Source: Hormiphora californensis
Taxonomy: Eukaryota > Ctenophora > Tentaculata > Cydippida > Pleurobrachiidae
Assembly: GCA_020137815.1 (NCBI GenBank)
Contig: CM035350.1
Location: forward strand, 6,831,447-6,895,446
Direction: 5' to 3'
Length of the DNA: 64,000 bases
The notes below the pieces were generated by a model. That model worked only from the letters and a program-made list of their open reading frames with translations, was not told the origin of the DNA and did not search any database. The position numbers and the translations under genes were made by a program. Below, one piece after another: positions 1 to 10,193 of this stretch (position 1 is the stretch's first letter; each line of letters opens with the position of its first letter).

Positions 1-60
1 ATCTCTCTCTATCTCAGTCCCTTCCTCTCACTGTCTCTCACTATCTCAGTCGTCTGACAG

Positions 61-240
61 AATTCTTCTTCGAGGGTGCTAGACCTCCAGCGAAGAACGT
101 CATTACGTAGGGCTAACGATGATGCTTATGTTAGGAAATTGCAGAGAAATGAAGAATTTTCAGACCATTTACAAAGAGTTTATGGGAAACAGTCACCACC
201 CTTCAACTATCTAACCTTGTACATACACGGTACAAGGTAG
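61..240 (+). CDS. Partial exon of an unidentified plus-strand gene entering from the left
   Basis: A pyrimidine-rich tract (about 1-58) ends in a good acceptor (CTGACAG before 61). It opens a 59-codon frame that stops at TAG 238-240, or splices at AG/GTAGAC around 236. The product is basic and charged, with arginine-rich stretches such as DLQRRTSLRRANDD and then a mixed segment ending NYLTLYIHGTR. I do not recognise a family. No start codon belongs to the frame, so the gene would begin left of the window. Support is the splice context and open frame only. Confidence 0.35.
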   Translation, partial: NSSSRVLDLQRRTSLRRANDDAYVRKLQRNEEFSDHLQRVYGKQSPPFNYLTLYIHGTR

Positions 241-267
241 ACGGAGCCATATTGCCAAGACACAGGG

Positions 268-350
268 CATAACTCTATGGTCCGGCGGCGCCGACCTGAT
301 CTGAGCGCACTGTTGAGAATCAAAACGCGGTTGCCGCCGCCAGACAGAAT
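268..350 (+). repeat. GC-rich dispersed short repeat, copy 1
   Basis: This contains GGCGCCGACCTGATCTGAGCG and ends in GCCGCCGCCAGACAG. A reverse-oriented relative occurs at about 6483-6555, and looser relatives near 8356-8410 and 23260. The ends (GGCGGCGCC / GCCGCCGCC) are partly self-complementary, as in a small foldback or MITE-like element. Confidence 0.4.
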
Positions 351-524
351 CATTCTGAGAATGTGTGCCATTCTGAGAATGTGACGTGTGCCATTCTGAG
401 AATTTGTGCCAGATCTAGATTAAAATTAATATTTTGCCTACTGACTTGCTCCTATAAAGGGACAGTTCTTCATGTTGCCTTGTTGGAGGGTAAAGATCGG
501 TTCATCAGGAGGGGACAGGTACCC

Positions 525-532
525 TTTAAAAA
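525..532 (+). promoter_or_regulatory. Candidate TATA-like element of the cysteine-rich peptide gene
   Basis: TTTAAAAA flanked by G/C blocks lies about 64-71 bp upstream of the ATG at 596, a spacing that would suit a short 5' leader. A second TATAAA at 453-458 is an alternative. The spacing is the only evidence. Confidence 0.3.
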
Positions 533-595
533 GGGGCCCTTACCAACCAATATTATACGCATCTCAATTCCTTGCTCAACTACAACTACACCGCT

Positions 596-1032
596 ATGAA
601 ACTGATTCTGTGCACCTTCGCTCTTCTGCTCTTCGCCCTGCCAGCCGAAGGTAAGAGCCATTTATACTTTGGATAAAACAAAGTTTATCTGGTAGGAAAT
701 GTCAAGGCCTAACCCTACATTAGCCCTAACCCTAAAAAACCGTTTGTCAGCACTCACGAAACACCCAGATTTTTTATCCTCTTTTAGTGAAACTTATCCG
801 GTAAATCGAGGTTCCGCTGTAAATAAGGAATTGATGGGTACCCAATTAATTACCTCCTCTCATCTCAGGGAGTGATGGATGTTATAATGGTCGTTGCTGG
901 AAATGGTGTGAAGGTTGGGGTCAATGGTGCTACCAAAAGGGCAACTGGGCAGGGGGATATGTTCAATGTAAAAGTGACAGCGGATGCAATGGTATTCACA
1001 CCGCGTGCAACCATGCAGGTTGTGGTTGGTAA
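596..1032 (+). CDS. Small secreted eight-cysteine peptide (two exons)
   Basis: Exon 1 is 596-650 and exon 2 is 869-1032; GTAAGA donor and CTCAG acceptor join in phase 1 to give 72 codons and a TAA stop. Residues 1-19 form a clear signal peptide (MKLILCTFALLLFALPAEG). The mature ~53 residues carry eight cysteines and are rich in Trp and Gly, with a GRCWKWC...WCY start and a GCGW end, so a disulfide-bonded extracellular fold is expected. One intron directly after the signal peptide is typical of small secreted defence or venom-like peptides. The GRCW..C...WCY pattern recalls small secreted proteins of several invertebrates, but I cannot name a family. Antimicrobial, toxin-like or structural roles are all possible and none is shown. 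Confidence 0.7.
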
Positions 1033-1672
1033 ATGAGGGGTTATTTCGTAACCAATGTTGTGGGATATTTGAGACGGAATCAATTAATTGATCTGTGGAT
1101 AAGTAATTGGTCTGTAATTGGTCTATTGGAACTTTTTTTCATTGGATTGTACGGGCTAAGACGCCTAGTGTGATTTAGAAATATTTTTTGTTAAAATTGT
1201 GAGAATTGGATAGAATTTGTTATAGCAAATAATTAGTTTTACTGATTCTTCTTGATTTATTCATTTCACACAGACATTTAGCATTGATCCACCGTGTCAC
1301 CTATCACATTTACCCATTCACCTACTGGTTTTGACAACCCAACCGGCGGGTTGTCCTCTTTATTTACACTGCTGACACCAATTTTATGGTTGCCATGGCA
1401 ACTGATTGGGTCATTATGGTAACGGAGTTACTAAAAGGTCTTTGAAAATAACCATAAACTCCCAAAAGTGTGAATAACAGTTTTACAGCTTTCGTCATAT
1501 AAAGTGCTTTATGAAGGAGCAGACTGTCGCTTAGATACCGCTTAACGAACGTCGAACGGCCACCACGACGTTCATCTCCAACTTATAATAGAGATAATAT
1601 ATAATGCGAAAATGGGTGAAACTTGATCCCCCCATGCATGTTTGGTGGTCCCTAAATCGTCGTCATCAGTTC

Positions 1673-1830
1673 AGATCACATCACCCCACATGCATGATCA
1701 GATCACCCCACTGAGGATCAGATCCCCCACCCATGATCAGATCATCCCATCGGGGATCAGATCACTGCACCCATGATCAGATCACCCCACTGAGGATCAG
1801 ATCATCCCAGTGAATATCAGATGCCACATT
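1673..1830. repeat. GATCAGATC short tandem array
   Basis: About seven copies of an imperfect 24-29 bp unit centred on GGATCAGATCA and separated by CCCCAC/CCCATC spacers. The same core is the building block of the large foldback element at 30650-33660, so this is probably a fragment of the same repeat family. Confidence 0.75.
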
Positions 1831-1887
1831 TCACCCAGAAGTCCACTGTGCGTGATGAGATCCCCATATAGAGTAAAAAATTGGCGA

Positions 1888-1890
<3 letters not shown>

Positions 1891-1938
<48 letters not shown>
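1891..1938. repeat. (GA)n microsatellite
   Basis: Near-perfect GA dinucleotide run merging into GACA units. It creates artificial ERERER/SLSLSL open frames on the two strands. Confidence 0.95.
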
Positions 1939-1946
<8 letters not shown>

Positions 1947-2093
1947 GACAGACAGAGAGAATGAGCGACGGGCCCGGCCCTTTTCGGCCGAAGGCCGAAT
2001 TACATTGACTAGTAGAGATAATGGTTCCTCCATTGTTGTCAATCTTTTGAGTTTGGTAACAGAATCCGAAAAACTTGAGAGGTCAATAAAATT

Positions 2094-2095
<2 letters not shown>

Positions 2096-2124
<29 letters not shown>

Positions 2125-2126
2125 GC

Positions 2127-2167
<41 letters not shown>

Positions 2168-2168
2168 G
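2096..2168. repeat. (GACA)n tetranucleotide microsatellite
   Basis: About 18 tandem ACAG/GACA units with a single interruption (GGCA), upstream of the gene at 2451. Confidence 0.95.
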
Positions 2169-2450
2169 GGTAGAGAGGGAGGGATAGCACTCGATGTGAA
2201 GAAGACAACACCATTAGCTGAAACACCCACCAAATAGTAGAGAGATCTTTGTCGGAGTTAAAGAATTAACACACGCGAGTGAGAGACATGGAGAGAGAGA
2301 GTAAAAGGAAGATATTCAGCTAGTTTAGTTTGAGAGTATCTCTCAATTCTTCTATAGCACGTGTCCGTTGTGTTTGTCCTTACAGCTCCTATATTGCTAG
2401 GAGTTAGTTATTTCTGCTAGTTATTTCTGTTAACCACTCTACTGCCGCTC

Positions 2451-3065
2451 ATGGCTTCTGAAGGTGAGACTTTCACCGCCCATCACCACCACCATGTAGT
2501 TGGTCGCGTAGGGGCTTGTGTGAGGGGAGCGTGTTGCGGGGTCGTGAACAGAGGGGCGCTATAACACGTGTCCAAGTAAAGTAGGAATTGTACAAATTCA
2601 CTTTTAACCAACCAATATCATATTATTTCAGCTACTTGGCATCCAGTGGTTAAAGATACTCATATTCCATGGAATTTGGAGAGAACTCCTCTTCAAATTA
2701 AAACTAACTCCACTACCGGGAGTGGGGATGTGATCCGGGTTCGAGTTTATGATGCAACCATCACTTACCTCGCAACAGTGGCAGTGAAATTCGAATCACC
2801 TATGGCGTACTTGATAAAATTCTGCCAAGCATCGACCGAATTCCCAGTACAACCACCAGAGGAAGTGGACAAGACGTGGATAATTGAAAAGACGACTACT
2901 AATCTCAGTATAGAGTGCAATGGAGTGGAGGTTCTTAACTTTCAGTTTAGTGATCAATGCATATGGAGAGGAGATAAAGTGAGGAGTATCACATTTACTC
3001 AATTAGACACCGCCTCAGATAGCTACAAAGCAAACCCAATAGGTAATGAAGACCCGTGTAAATAA
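2451..3065 (+). CDS. Two-exon gene of an unnamed marine-invertebrate protein family
   Basis: Exon 1 is 2451-2463 (ATG plus three codons and a base); exon 2 is 2632-3065. Donor GTGAGA and acceptor TTTCAG join in phase 1 to give 148 residues and TAA. There is no signal peptide or membrane segment. The protein is predicted to be mostly beta: it starts with a WHPVVKDTHIPWNL segment, then alternating hydrophobic strands, and has a conserved-looking stretch WIIEKTTTNLSIECNGVEVL followed by a Cys-containing turn. From memory, similar IPWN ... CNGVEVLN ... ASDSY patterns occur in uncharacterised cnidarian, sponge and mollusc proteins, perhaps distantly like the farnesoic-acid-O-methyltransferase-type (FAMeT) fold. 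I assign no function. Splicing and codon phase make the gene model solid. Confidence 0.7.
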
Positions 3066-3128
3066 ATTTAAAGACTGACAATGACAATGACAATGATTAT
3101 ATCCATCATTTCCCACTCATGACAACCA

Positions 3129-3290
3129 AAGCAAACCAAAGCAAACCAAAGCAAACCAAACCAAACCAAACCAAACCAAACCAAACCAAACCAAACCAAA
3201 CCAAACCAAACCAAACCAAACCAAACCAAATCAAACCAAACCAAACCAAACCAAACCAAACCAAACCAAACCAAACCAAACCAAACCAAA
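3129..3290. repeat. (CCAAA)n pentanucleotide microsatellite
   Basis: About 32 units of CCAAA, with GCAAA and TCAAA variants. It opens long NQTKP/WFGLV repeat frames in both directions, which are not genes. A related CCAAA tract lies at 10005-10190. Confidence 0.95.
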
Positions 3291-3618
3291 ACTGGGTTAC
3301 TCCAGTGAAATCTGTCGAGTTATCTCCCCTTCAGAACAACTTCACACCATGGTGGAGATTAACAAAGATATTTAGTAGTGATAAAAAAACCCGTCAACTA
3401 GCCAATTCAAGTGCACCACTTCACAAATCTCACTTCGGAGTTGATACAGAAAGGAGTGCCCCTTTTAGCAAAACTCTTTCCCCCGAGCTTCTCGGTAAAT
3501 TTGGGTCCGACTGTTATACTTCATATTCTTAGATATTATATACTTGAAGTTAAGAGAACCCTTGCTTCCAATATTCAATAACAATTAACAATTGGCAATC
3601 CTCCAAAGAAGTATTTAC

Positions 3619-3927
3619 CCGTTTTGCGAGGGCAAGAGTTGACATCCCATTGGCGTAGAAGGGGTGGGTAAGGGTACACATTTGGTACAGTAGGCATCCA
3701 ATGGCCCAAATATCCGCCTTGTGGCTATACGGCTCATTCTGAAAGTGTATGATTTTACTTGTTGGGTAACAAGATTTGGGACGATAAATTATTTCATTCT
3801 CTCTCTGTCATGGACAGTGGTGGTACCACTGGAAAACAATTTGTTCTAGAGGTGAAGATGAAATAGCTACGTATGCACCTGCTGACACTATAAATCATTG
3901 ACAGCTTTAATTTGATTCACGTGGTGA

Positions 3928-3985
<58 letters not shown>

Positions 3986-4086
3986 CCACAACACGCACCA
4001 CTCCCACATGGGGCCGTAAGGTCCCATGTGGAAACAGGGTTAAATCCCCCGAGCCCGGATCCTGTTGGATCTGAGGGCCCGGAGGG

Positions 4087-4129
<43 letters not shown>

Positions 4130-5018
4130 TACTCTCTCAAGGGTCTCTCAATCATCCATCATCTCTTCCACGAACATCATGGCAGATCATAGATCTAGAT
4201 AAATTAGAAACTTACTTTAACAAGCTCTGGACAGGAGTAGAGGATAGTTCCAACTACACTTTGCATGAGACCCTGTTTCCGGCGACTAAGTCCGAAGTCA
4301 GTGAGCGTCACCTTGTCCGCATCTCCAACCATGATGTTGTTAGGGGTCAGATCTCTGTGGACAATCCCCTTGTCGCAGTGAAGGTACCGCAATGCAAGCA
4401 CCATCTGGAAAAGAAGGAATTATTTAGTTAATTAAACATAATTACACGGGTACATCTAATTGAAAAACTGAGACTTTTACTCAGATAAGGGGGTAACGTC
4501 GTCTCCGACTTCTGTGCTCCAAGCACGGGTGTGACAGGAATCCACATGTGAGGTGACATGTGAGGTGATGTGACACCGATTTCAGACAGCTATTTTGATT
4601 GTTAATTCTTTCTAACCTGGACAAATATCTTCCAGATCCGTTCCTCGCTGAAAGAGAGGCCCTTTTCCCGGAGCGAGTTGAAATGTTCACTGAGGGGAGC
4701 ACCATCAATTAGCTGCATGACAATATACAGCCTGTTCTGCTCCTTGAATGTACGGTAGTACCTATGGAGATGGGAGGGTGAGATAGAGAGAGGGATGATT
4801 GAGGGAAAGAGAAAGAGGGGGGGGATGATGAAAAGAAAAGATAGAGAAGACAACGAAGGACATGGGGATAAAGCCAGGTGGATAAATTAGTGGGACATAT
4901 GGTCCAGGACTGTATATTGTTCATCCTGTCAAGTATAAATGGGCGTTTGTGGGTGACAGTTGAATTGTATATACCAGAGCGTATAATATGCTGTAAACAA
5001 TAGTATATCCTCTTTCTT

Positions 5019-5110
<92 letters not shown>

Positions 5111-6118
5111 TCTCTCCCTCTCTCTCTCTCTCTCTCTACTCGAAGTTGTTGAGTGAGTGCCATTCATCTCCCACACTCTCTCATTTTACTCGAACAGCTG
5201 GTTTTTCCTTTTCCACGTACCAATAAACGCACACTAGCCTTCTTCTAAGCGCATTTTTCATTGTATGTTTGTTGAGTTAGACATTTTCTTCGATTGAGTA
5301 AAAAGCTCTATCTGCCATCGCTTTTAACGTTCTTCTCGTCGCCGTGATTATAAAATGTTGCTTGTTTTTACTCGATATAACGTCACAACTCAGATCCTTC
5401 AAATTCAAGAGTTAGGTCTGTGCTGCTCTGTGGTTGAGCATACTGCCCTGTGGTATAGAGCGAGGTCTTCTTGGAATTCTCTGACTAATAGGTTCCCTAG
5501 AAATTGCTCAATTTGCCATCATCCTCTCGGGTTAAAGGGTATACGGTGAAAAAGAAAGGGGTCAGAGAGGGAGACACAGAGACACAGAAAAAGGGGATGA
5601 TAGAGAGAAATAAAAGATATTGCAGGGTGAATTATACAGAAATTCAGCAAAACTGCTATTACCGGACAATATTTGGATGTCGGAGATTTTCTTTAATGAT
5701 GTTCGTCTCGTTCAGCATATCTCCTATACTCTTGGTTCGTTCCTTGTTGGTGGACCCAAAGGCGGGGTGTTGCAACGGTATCTGTTGGGGGTGGTGGCAT
5801 GTGTTGGGGGGGTGGGGGGGGGGTGGGGTGGTGGTGTCTGTTTGACGCAGTCAGCAGTGGGGTTAGGGGCTTCTGTTGGTAAATTGGGGGCGGGGTGGGG
5901 TCGTAAAATCGTCTACCAAGGGGAGAAATGAAACAAACCTCTTTCATTGCGAGGTAGGTTTCCTCACCGCCGCCTGATGTTTTCCGAACCTTGTAAACAC
6001 TACCGAATGCCCCCGATCCGAGGTGCTCCAGAACAGCATATGCCCCTGCGTAGAATATGGGAGCCCTGTTCTGGTTGGTGTTGTGGATTCGCACCCTGAT
6101 CTGACTTCGTATTTCCTC
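3619..6118 (-). CDS. NEK10: NEK10-like gene, protein-kinase half (5 exons)
   Basis: Minus-strand exons, in order of translation, are 6118-5939, 5781-5663, 4761-4617, 4404-4216 and 3738-3619; all junctions are GT-AG and in phase. They encode most of a kinase domain: Gly loop GSGAFGSV, the ATP-binding Lys in YLAMKE, the alpha-C region (MLNETNII), catalytic [11 protein letters not shown] (LTDFGLS), activation-segment end TILYSCPE, and the C-lobe helix [13 protein letters not shown]. The HRDLTPNN motif with TILYSCPE, and the lead-in NTNQNRAP, match NEK10 rather than other NIMA-related kinases. All catalytic residues are present, so activity is expected. NEK10 is linked to ciliary function and the DNA-damage response in vertebrates. 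The rest of the C-lobe and the tail after ...LALAKR were not found in 1-3600. Confidence 0.9.
3930..4130. repeat. Two (CT)n microsatellites in a NEK10 intron
   Basis: CT runs at about 3930-3982 and 4089-4127 flank a ~100 bp GC-rich segment, within the intron between the last two kinase exons found. Confidence 0.9.
5023..5138. repeat. (CT)n microsatellite
   Basis: Over 100 bp of CT dinucleotides with a few CCTC interruptions, inside a NEK10 intron. Confidence 0.95.
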
Positions 6119-6171
6119 CTGGGGAGAAAGAGAGAGTATAAATTGATATGTCCGGAAGAGGGCCGAGCAAG

Positions 6172-6248
6172 GTTGGTAACGAAATTACCCCTGAGGCATC
6201 ACGGTAGTTTTAGCGTGCCCGCAAGGTAGGGGTAATTTCGTTACCAAC
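6172..6248. repeat. Perfect 21-bp inverted repeat (hairpin or MITE-like)
   Basis: Arms 6172-6192 and 6228-6248 are exact reverse complements (arm begins GTTGGTAACGAAATTAC) around a 35-bp loop. It lies in the NEK10 intron just upstream of the exon that carries the Gly loop. Confidence 0.8.
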
Positions 6249-6482
6249 GAGCAACTAGGATAGAGCTAGGACCGTGATATATGTAAACGGCTAGGTGATG
6301 GCCGGGATGTTTCTCAGAAATGGTCTGTTGAGTGCTGAGAAATACATCCAAATGAGTCGACATACCTCTCCTTTCTACTTCCTTACTGTTACATTATATC
6401 CATCTGTATTTTGTCTCTTCTGGCTTTAGTTAATAACAACATAAAAGGGGCAGTTTGCTTTCTATCTAGAACAAGTGCTGTC

Positions 6483-6555
6483 TATACTCTGGCGCCGCCA
6501 GACGCCGATTTGACAGAGCGCTCAGATCGGGTCGGCGCCGGCCGCCACCAGAGTC
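6483..6555 (-). repeat. GC-rich dispersed short repeat, copy 2
   Basis: The reverse complement contains GGCGCCGACCCGATCTGAGCG, close to the copy at 268-350. It is flanked by CTCTGGCGCC / GGTGGCGGCC-type complementary ends. Confidence 0.45.
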
Positions 6556-6835
6556 CAGACAGTACAAGTGTAGCTAAGAGACTCGAAAAAAGAAAACAGT
6601 AAACACGGTCCTATGATGTTTGCTTCCACTGCACAGTGCACACGCGAGATAAAATTACCGGTCTAACCCTCTTATAGACTCACATTCACCTCAGAGCTCT
6701 TTGACTCTCTTTGAGAAACCTGAGACACTGTTATCTGCACAGTGAAGCATGTTTCCCTCACACACCTCTATCTCTCTCTCCCTAGCTCTCACTAGCACAC
6801 AAGATAATGCCCCCTCCTTTCTCTTCTGCAACATA

Positions 6836-9787
6836 ATGTTTACTACCCTGATATTACTGCTCGGCCTCCCTCTCGCTTCCCCCCGGAACATCCTTGTGGT
6901 CCTCCTCGATGACGTGGATTATCAGCCCAAAACGCTCTCCCTGGGCCTCCCCAATGTCACCACCCACTTCCGGAACAATGGTGTTATCTACAACAACGCC
7001 TTCGTGACAACTCCAATTTGTTGCCCCTCCCGGGCGAGTATCCTGACGGGCACCTACCAGCACAACCACAGGACGTTCGATAACACAGTGGTGAATGGCT
7101 GTGATGGACCCAACTGGGATATGAATGTGGCGCCCAACAGCATGGGCAAGAGACTACATGATATGGGATATAAAACTGGGATGTTTGGTGAGTCTCTACA
7201 TATTAGGACTACATTACAATTGTGCAGTCTACTAGTCTGGCCGAAGGAATCGTGATTCGTGTCAAAATTAAAATGTGGGAGATTAATATTTTAACCCACA
7301 CCTGGTGGTCTATTGTTGCTGCTCAGTGTACAATTATTGTGTGTGTCAGGGGGGGGGGGAGTGTTACACTAATAGTCTCCAGCTGTATACTAGACGTGTT
7401 TTTGTACAAGCCAACAACCCCAGACACTGTGCCCCCCTCAATCTCTCTGTGCCCCCTCTCTATGTCCCCCTCTCTTTATCTCTCTGTCCCTCTGTTTTTC
7501 TCTTACACTTTGATGTGTGTTACTATTTCCAACTGGTGTCTGTAAGCCAACAACTTTAGCACCTTGTCTTCTCTCTCTGCTTGTCCTCCCCTTCTCGATC
7601 CCTCTCCTTATCCCTTTCCACGTTTCACCACCAGCTACTCTATCTCTCCCGGCTCTCCCCTTAACACCATACTATCCCCCATCTACCACAATTCTATCAC
7701 CATTCTTACTTCTAATTCCATCCCCATCTAATTCTGTCACCTTCTATCCCAGGCAAATACAGTAACAATTACAACGGCAAGGAAGTTCCACCCGGTTGGG
7801 ATGAATGGATGGGACTGAAGGGTAACAGTGTCTACTACAACTACACCCTCAACAGGTATACGGCGTAGTGTTACAAATAATCAGGCCATGGGTATATCCA
7901 TCGTTGAATTTCCTGATATTACATCTTGTTGTAACTCTCTTTCCTACATTTGTGAGACAGGGTCGATCAAAGTAAATCTGAGTACACGGCGTGTGATCAT
8001 GTTTGACAGATATAGATCATGCTATCACCCCTCCCCCCCCCACATAGGAATGGAAAAGAGGAGAAACACGGAGATAACTTTCAGAATGACTACCTTCCTG
8101 AGCTAATCCTCCAGGCAGGCATCAAGTTCATGACTGAGACAAAAGATCCCTGGTTTGCATATCTCAGTTTCCCCACCGCACACGAGCCATTTGATGCCGC
8201 TCCCGAGCATCAGAACCAGTTCAAGGATAGTACCCCTACGAAGTACCCTACTTACAACAAAACAGGCGATGACAGTAAGTTTGGCGTTAATTTTATAGAA
8301 TAAGAAATATTAATATGATAATATCTTCTTTTTATTTTTTATCATATCGCGATAACTGTCTGGCACGGTGCCAACGGTTCCGCTGTATACCCGATCTGAT
8401 TGCTGCTCTGTCAGATACTGTACGATAAAAAATTAAATATAGATTGGATGATAAAAATTTGCGTTTTTGCAAAACCCACGAAGCAAACCGAACTTTTAAT
8501 ATATAATGTTGATTAAGATTATGACAGATAGAATAGGTATTTCATGGCGGGCGGCTATAACTTTCTGTCATTTGCCTTGATAAGGATAAATCATAAACTA
8601 AATATATTCCTTCCAAATCCTTCCTTCCTTGAACCCCTTCCCCTCTCTCTCACCCTCTTTGTCTTCCATTACAATTAACATCTCTCACCCTTCCTTCCTT
8701 CCCCTTTCCCTCTCTCTCTCTCTCCCCATCCCCTCTTTGTCTCCCATTACAATTAACATCTCTCACCCTTCCTTCCTTACCCTGCAGCTAAACATTGGTA
8801 CACAAGATCTAGGGAGCCCATGACAAAGTATGGGGAACTGTACAACACCCAGGGCTGGCAGAGGCGACTATCCTCTCTCCAGACGATTGATAAGGGTTCC
8901 TGGCTCCTTAAATCATCCTAAGCCATACATAACGCATCTTCACCTCGCACCTATCGTTGTAATGTATGCTCTCTCTCCTGCTCTCTCTCCTAGTTAAAGT
9001 AACGATCTCACCTCGCACCACCCTCACATCTCAGTAAGTATCTCACAACCTAACCCTAATCTCCCCTGCTAGGTTTCTCTTTGGAGAGTTTGGCATGTTT
9101 ATGGACAAGAGGCAGCCGTATGAGGTGACAATACGAGTACCCATGTTCGTCTCAGGCCCACTCTTCCCCAAGGGATCCAGCAAGGTCGGCATTGTCCTCA
9201 ATATTGACATTGCACCTACTGTGGTGGATGTTGCCAAGCAACTGATGGATGATAAAACTCCCGAGGAGAAGGAGGATGGTTACCATGGTTACGAGTTAGC
9301 ATTTGATGGACAGTCCCTAGTTCCCGGTAGTACCCAACAGAGCAGGAGTTCCTTTATTATCGAGTATAATGGAGAGGGAAACGACCAGGATAAGGATGAT
9401 TGTAGCAAGAAGAACATGAGGTGCTGGTACAAGGATAACGAGGTCTGGGCGACACCCCCACATTTCAACATTCCCAAAGGGGAGAAATTCTGTTTTTGTG
9501 AGGATAGCAGGAATAACACGTTCATCTGTGAGAGGAGGATATCCGCACAGCTCACCCTCGAGGATGATTTCTCTGATTTCCTTCACTGTCACTTTCCCAG
9601 TGGGTTCAGCGAGTTTTACGATCTCCACCAGGATCCCTTCCAGCAGAAGAACGTGTGGGCAGACCTCCCGGAGGAGGTGAGGTTCGAACTGATGGGCAGG
9701 TTACAGTGGGGTGTCAGGTGTAGAGGATTGGAGGAGTGTAGTGTTCTTAACACAGGTCTCAATGGCAAACTTAATGAAACATTGTGA
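6836..9787 (+). CDS. N-acetylglucosamine-6-sulfatase-like enzyme (5 exons found, one apparently missing)
   Basis: Exons are 6836-7187, 7753-7855, 8048-8274, 8788-8895 and 9073-9787. The first start is placed at 6836 because it gives a signal peptide ([15 protein letters not shown]) directly before the first sulfatase strand [10 protein letters not shown]. Exon 1 carries the formylglycine motif [11 protein letters not shown] with its following HNH. Later exons carry the [11 protein letters not shown] segment, the FPTAHEP region, [17 protein letters not shown] and [12 protein letters not shown]. The order and sequence match lysosomal or secreted glucosamine-6-sulfatase (GNS), ~500 of the usual ~550 residues. 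The segment holding the C-terminal Ca2+ ligands (SDNG type) is absent: exon 4 ends in phase 1 but exon 5 needs phase 2. The gene lies within a NEK10 intron on the opposite strand. The family is well supported; activity is doubtful unless the exon exists. Confidence 0.85.
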
Positions 9788-10004
9788 TGAGTGGGTGTTA
9801 TTGAGGGTGAGAACTATTAGTGTGAGCGGAATAATTATTGATCTAGTGATTTGTTTTGAAAATGGAGTATATTCTTTTAATTTTGGAAAATTGTTCACTC
9901 TAATTTACTTAACGTGTTTTATGGTGACTGATAAATACTTCAGTGGGCCAATTTCACTCTTCAGTACCAAATCCTCCTTCCATCCTTTATCAGACGACTC
10001 ATTC

Positions 10005-10193
10005 AATCCAAACCAATTCAATCCAAACCAATTCAATCCAAACCAATTGCTAAACCAAACCAATTACTAAACCAAACCAATTACCAAACCAATCACCAAA
10101 CCAAACCAAACCAATTCAATCCAAACCAATTACCAAACCAAACCAAACCAATTACTAAACCAGTTACCAAACCAATTACCAAACCAAACCTAC
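10005..10193. repeat. CCAAA/CCAATT satellite abutting a NEK10 splice donor
   Basis: Irregular tandem AACCAAACCAATTNC units. The satellite runs right up to the end of the NEK10 exon 10194-10296, so the intron begins GTAGGTTTGGTTTGG. Confidence 0.9.

Noticed and set aside
710-735. CCCTAACCCTAA words like telomere repeats
   Set aside because: Only a few degenerate units inside an intron. Not evidence of a telomere or of a fusion site.
1797-2187. Long ERERER / SLSLSL / TDRQTDRQ open frames on both strands
   Set aside because: They are translations of GA and GACA microsatellites. The same applies at 4921-5163, 13952-14372, 17281-17548, 26147-26395 and 28049-28755.
3068-3532. Frames of repeated NQTKP or WFGLV
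   Set aside because: They are produced by the CCAAA pentanucleotide repeat. The unrepeated extension on the plus strand (to 3532) has no splice partner or family.
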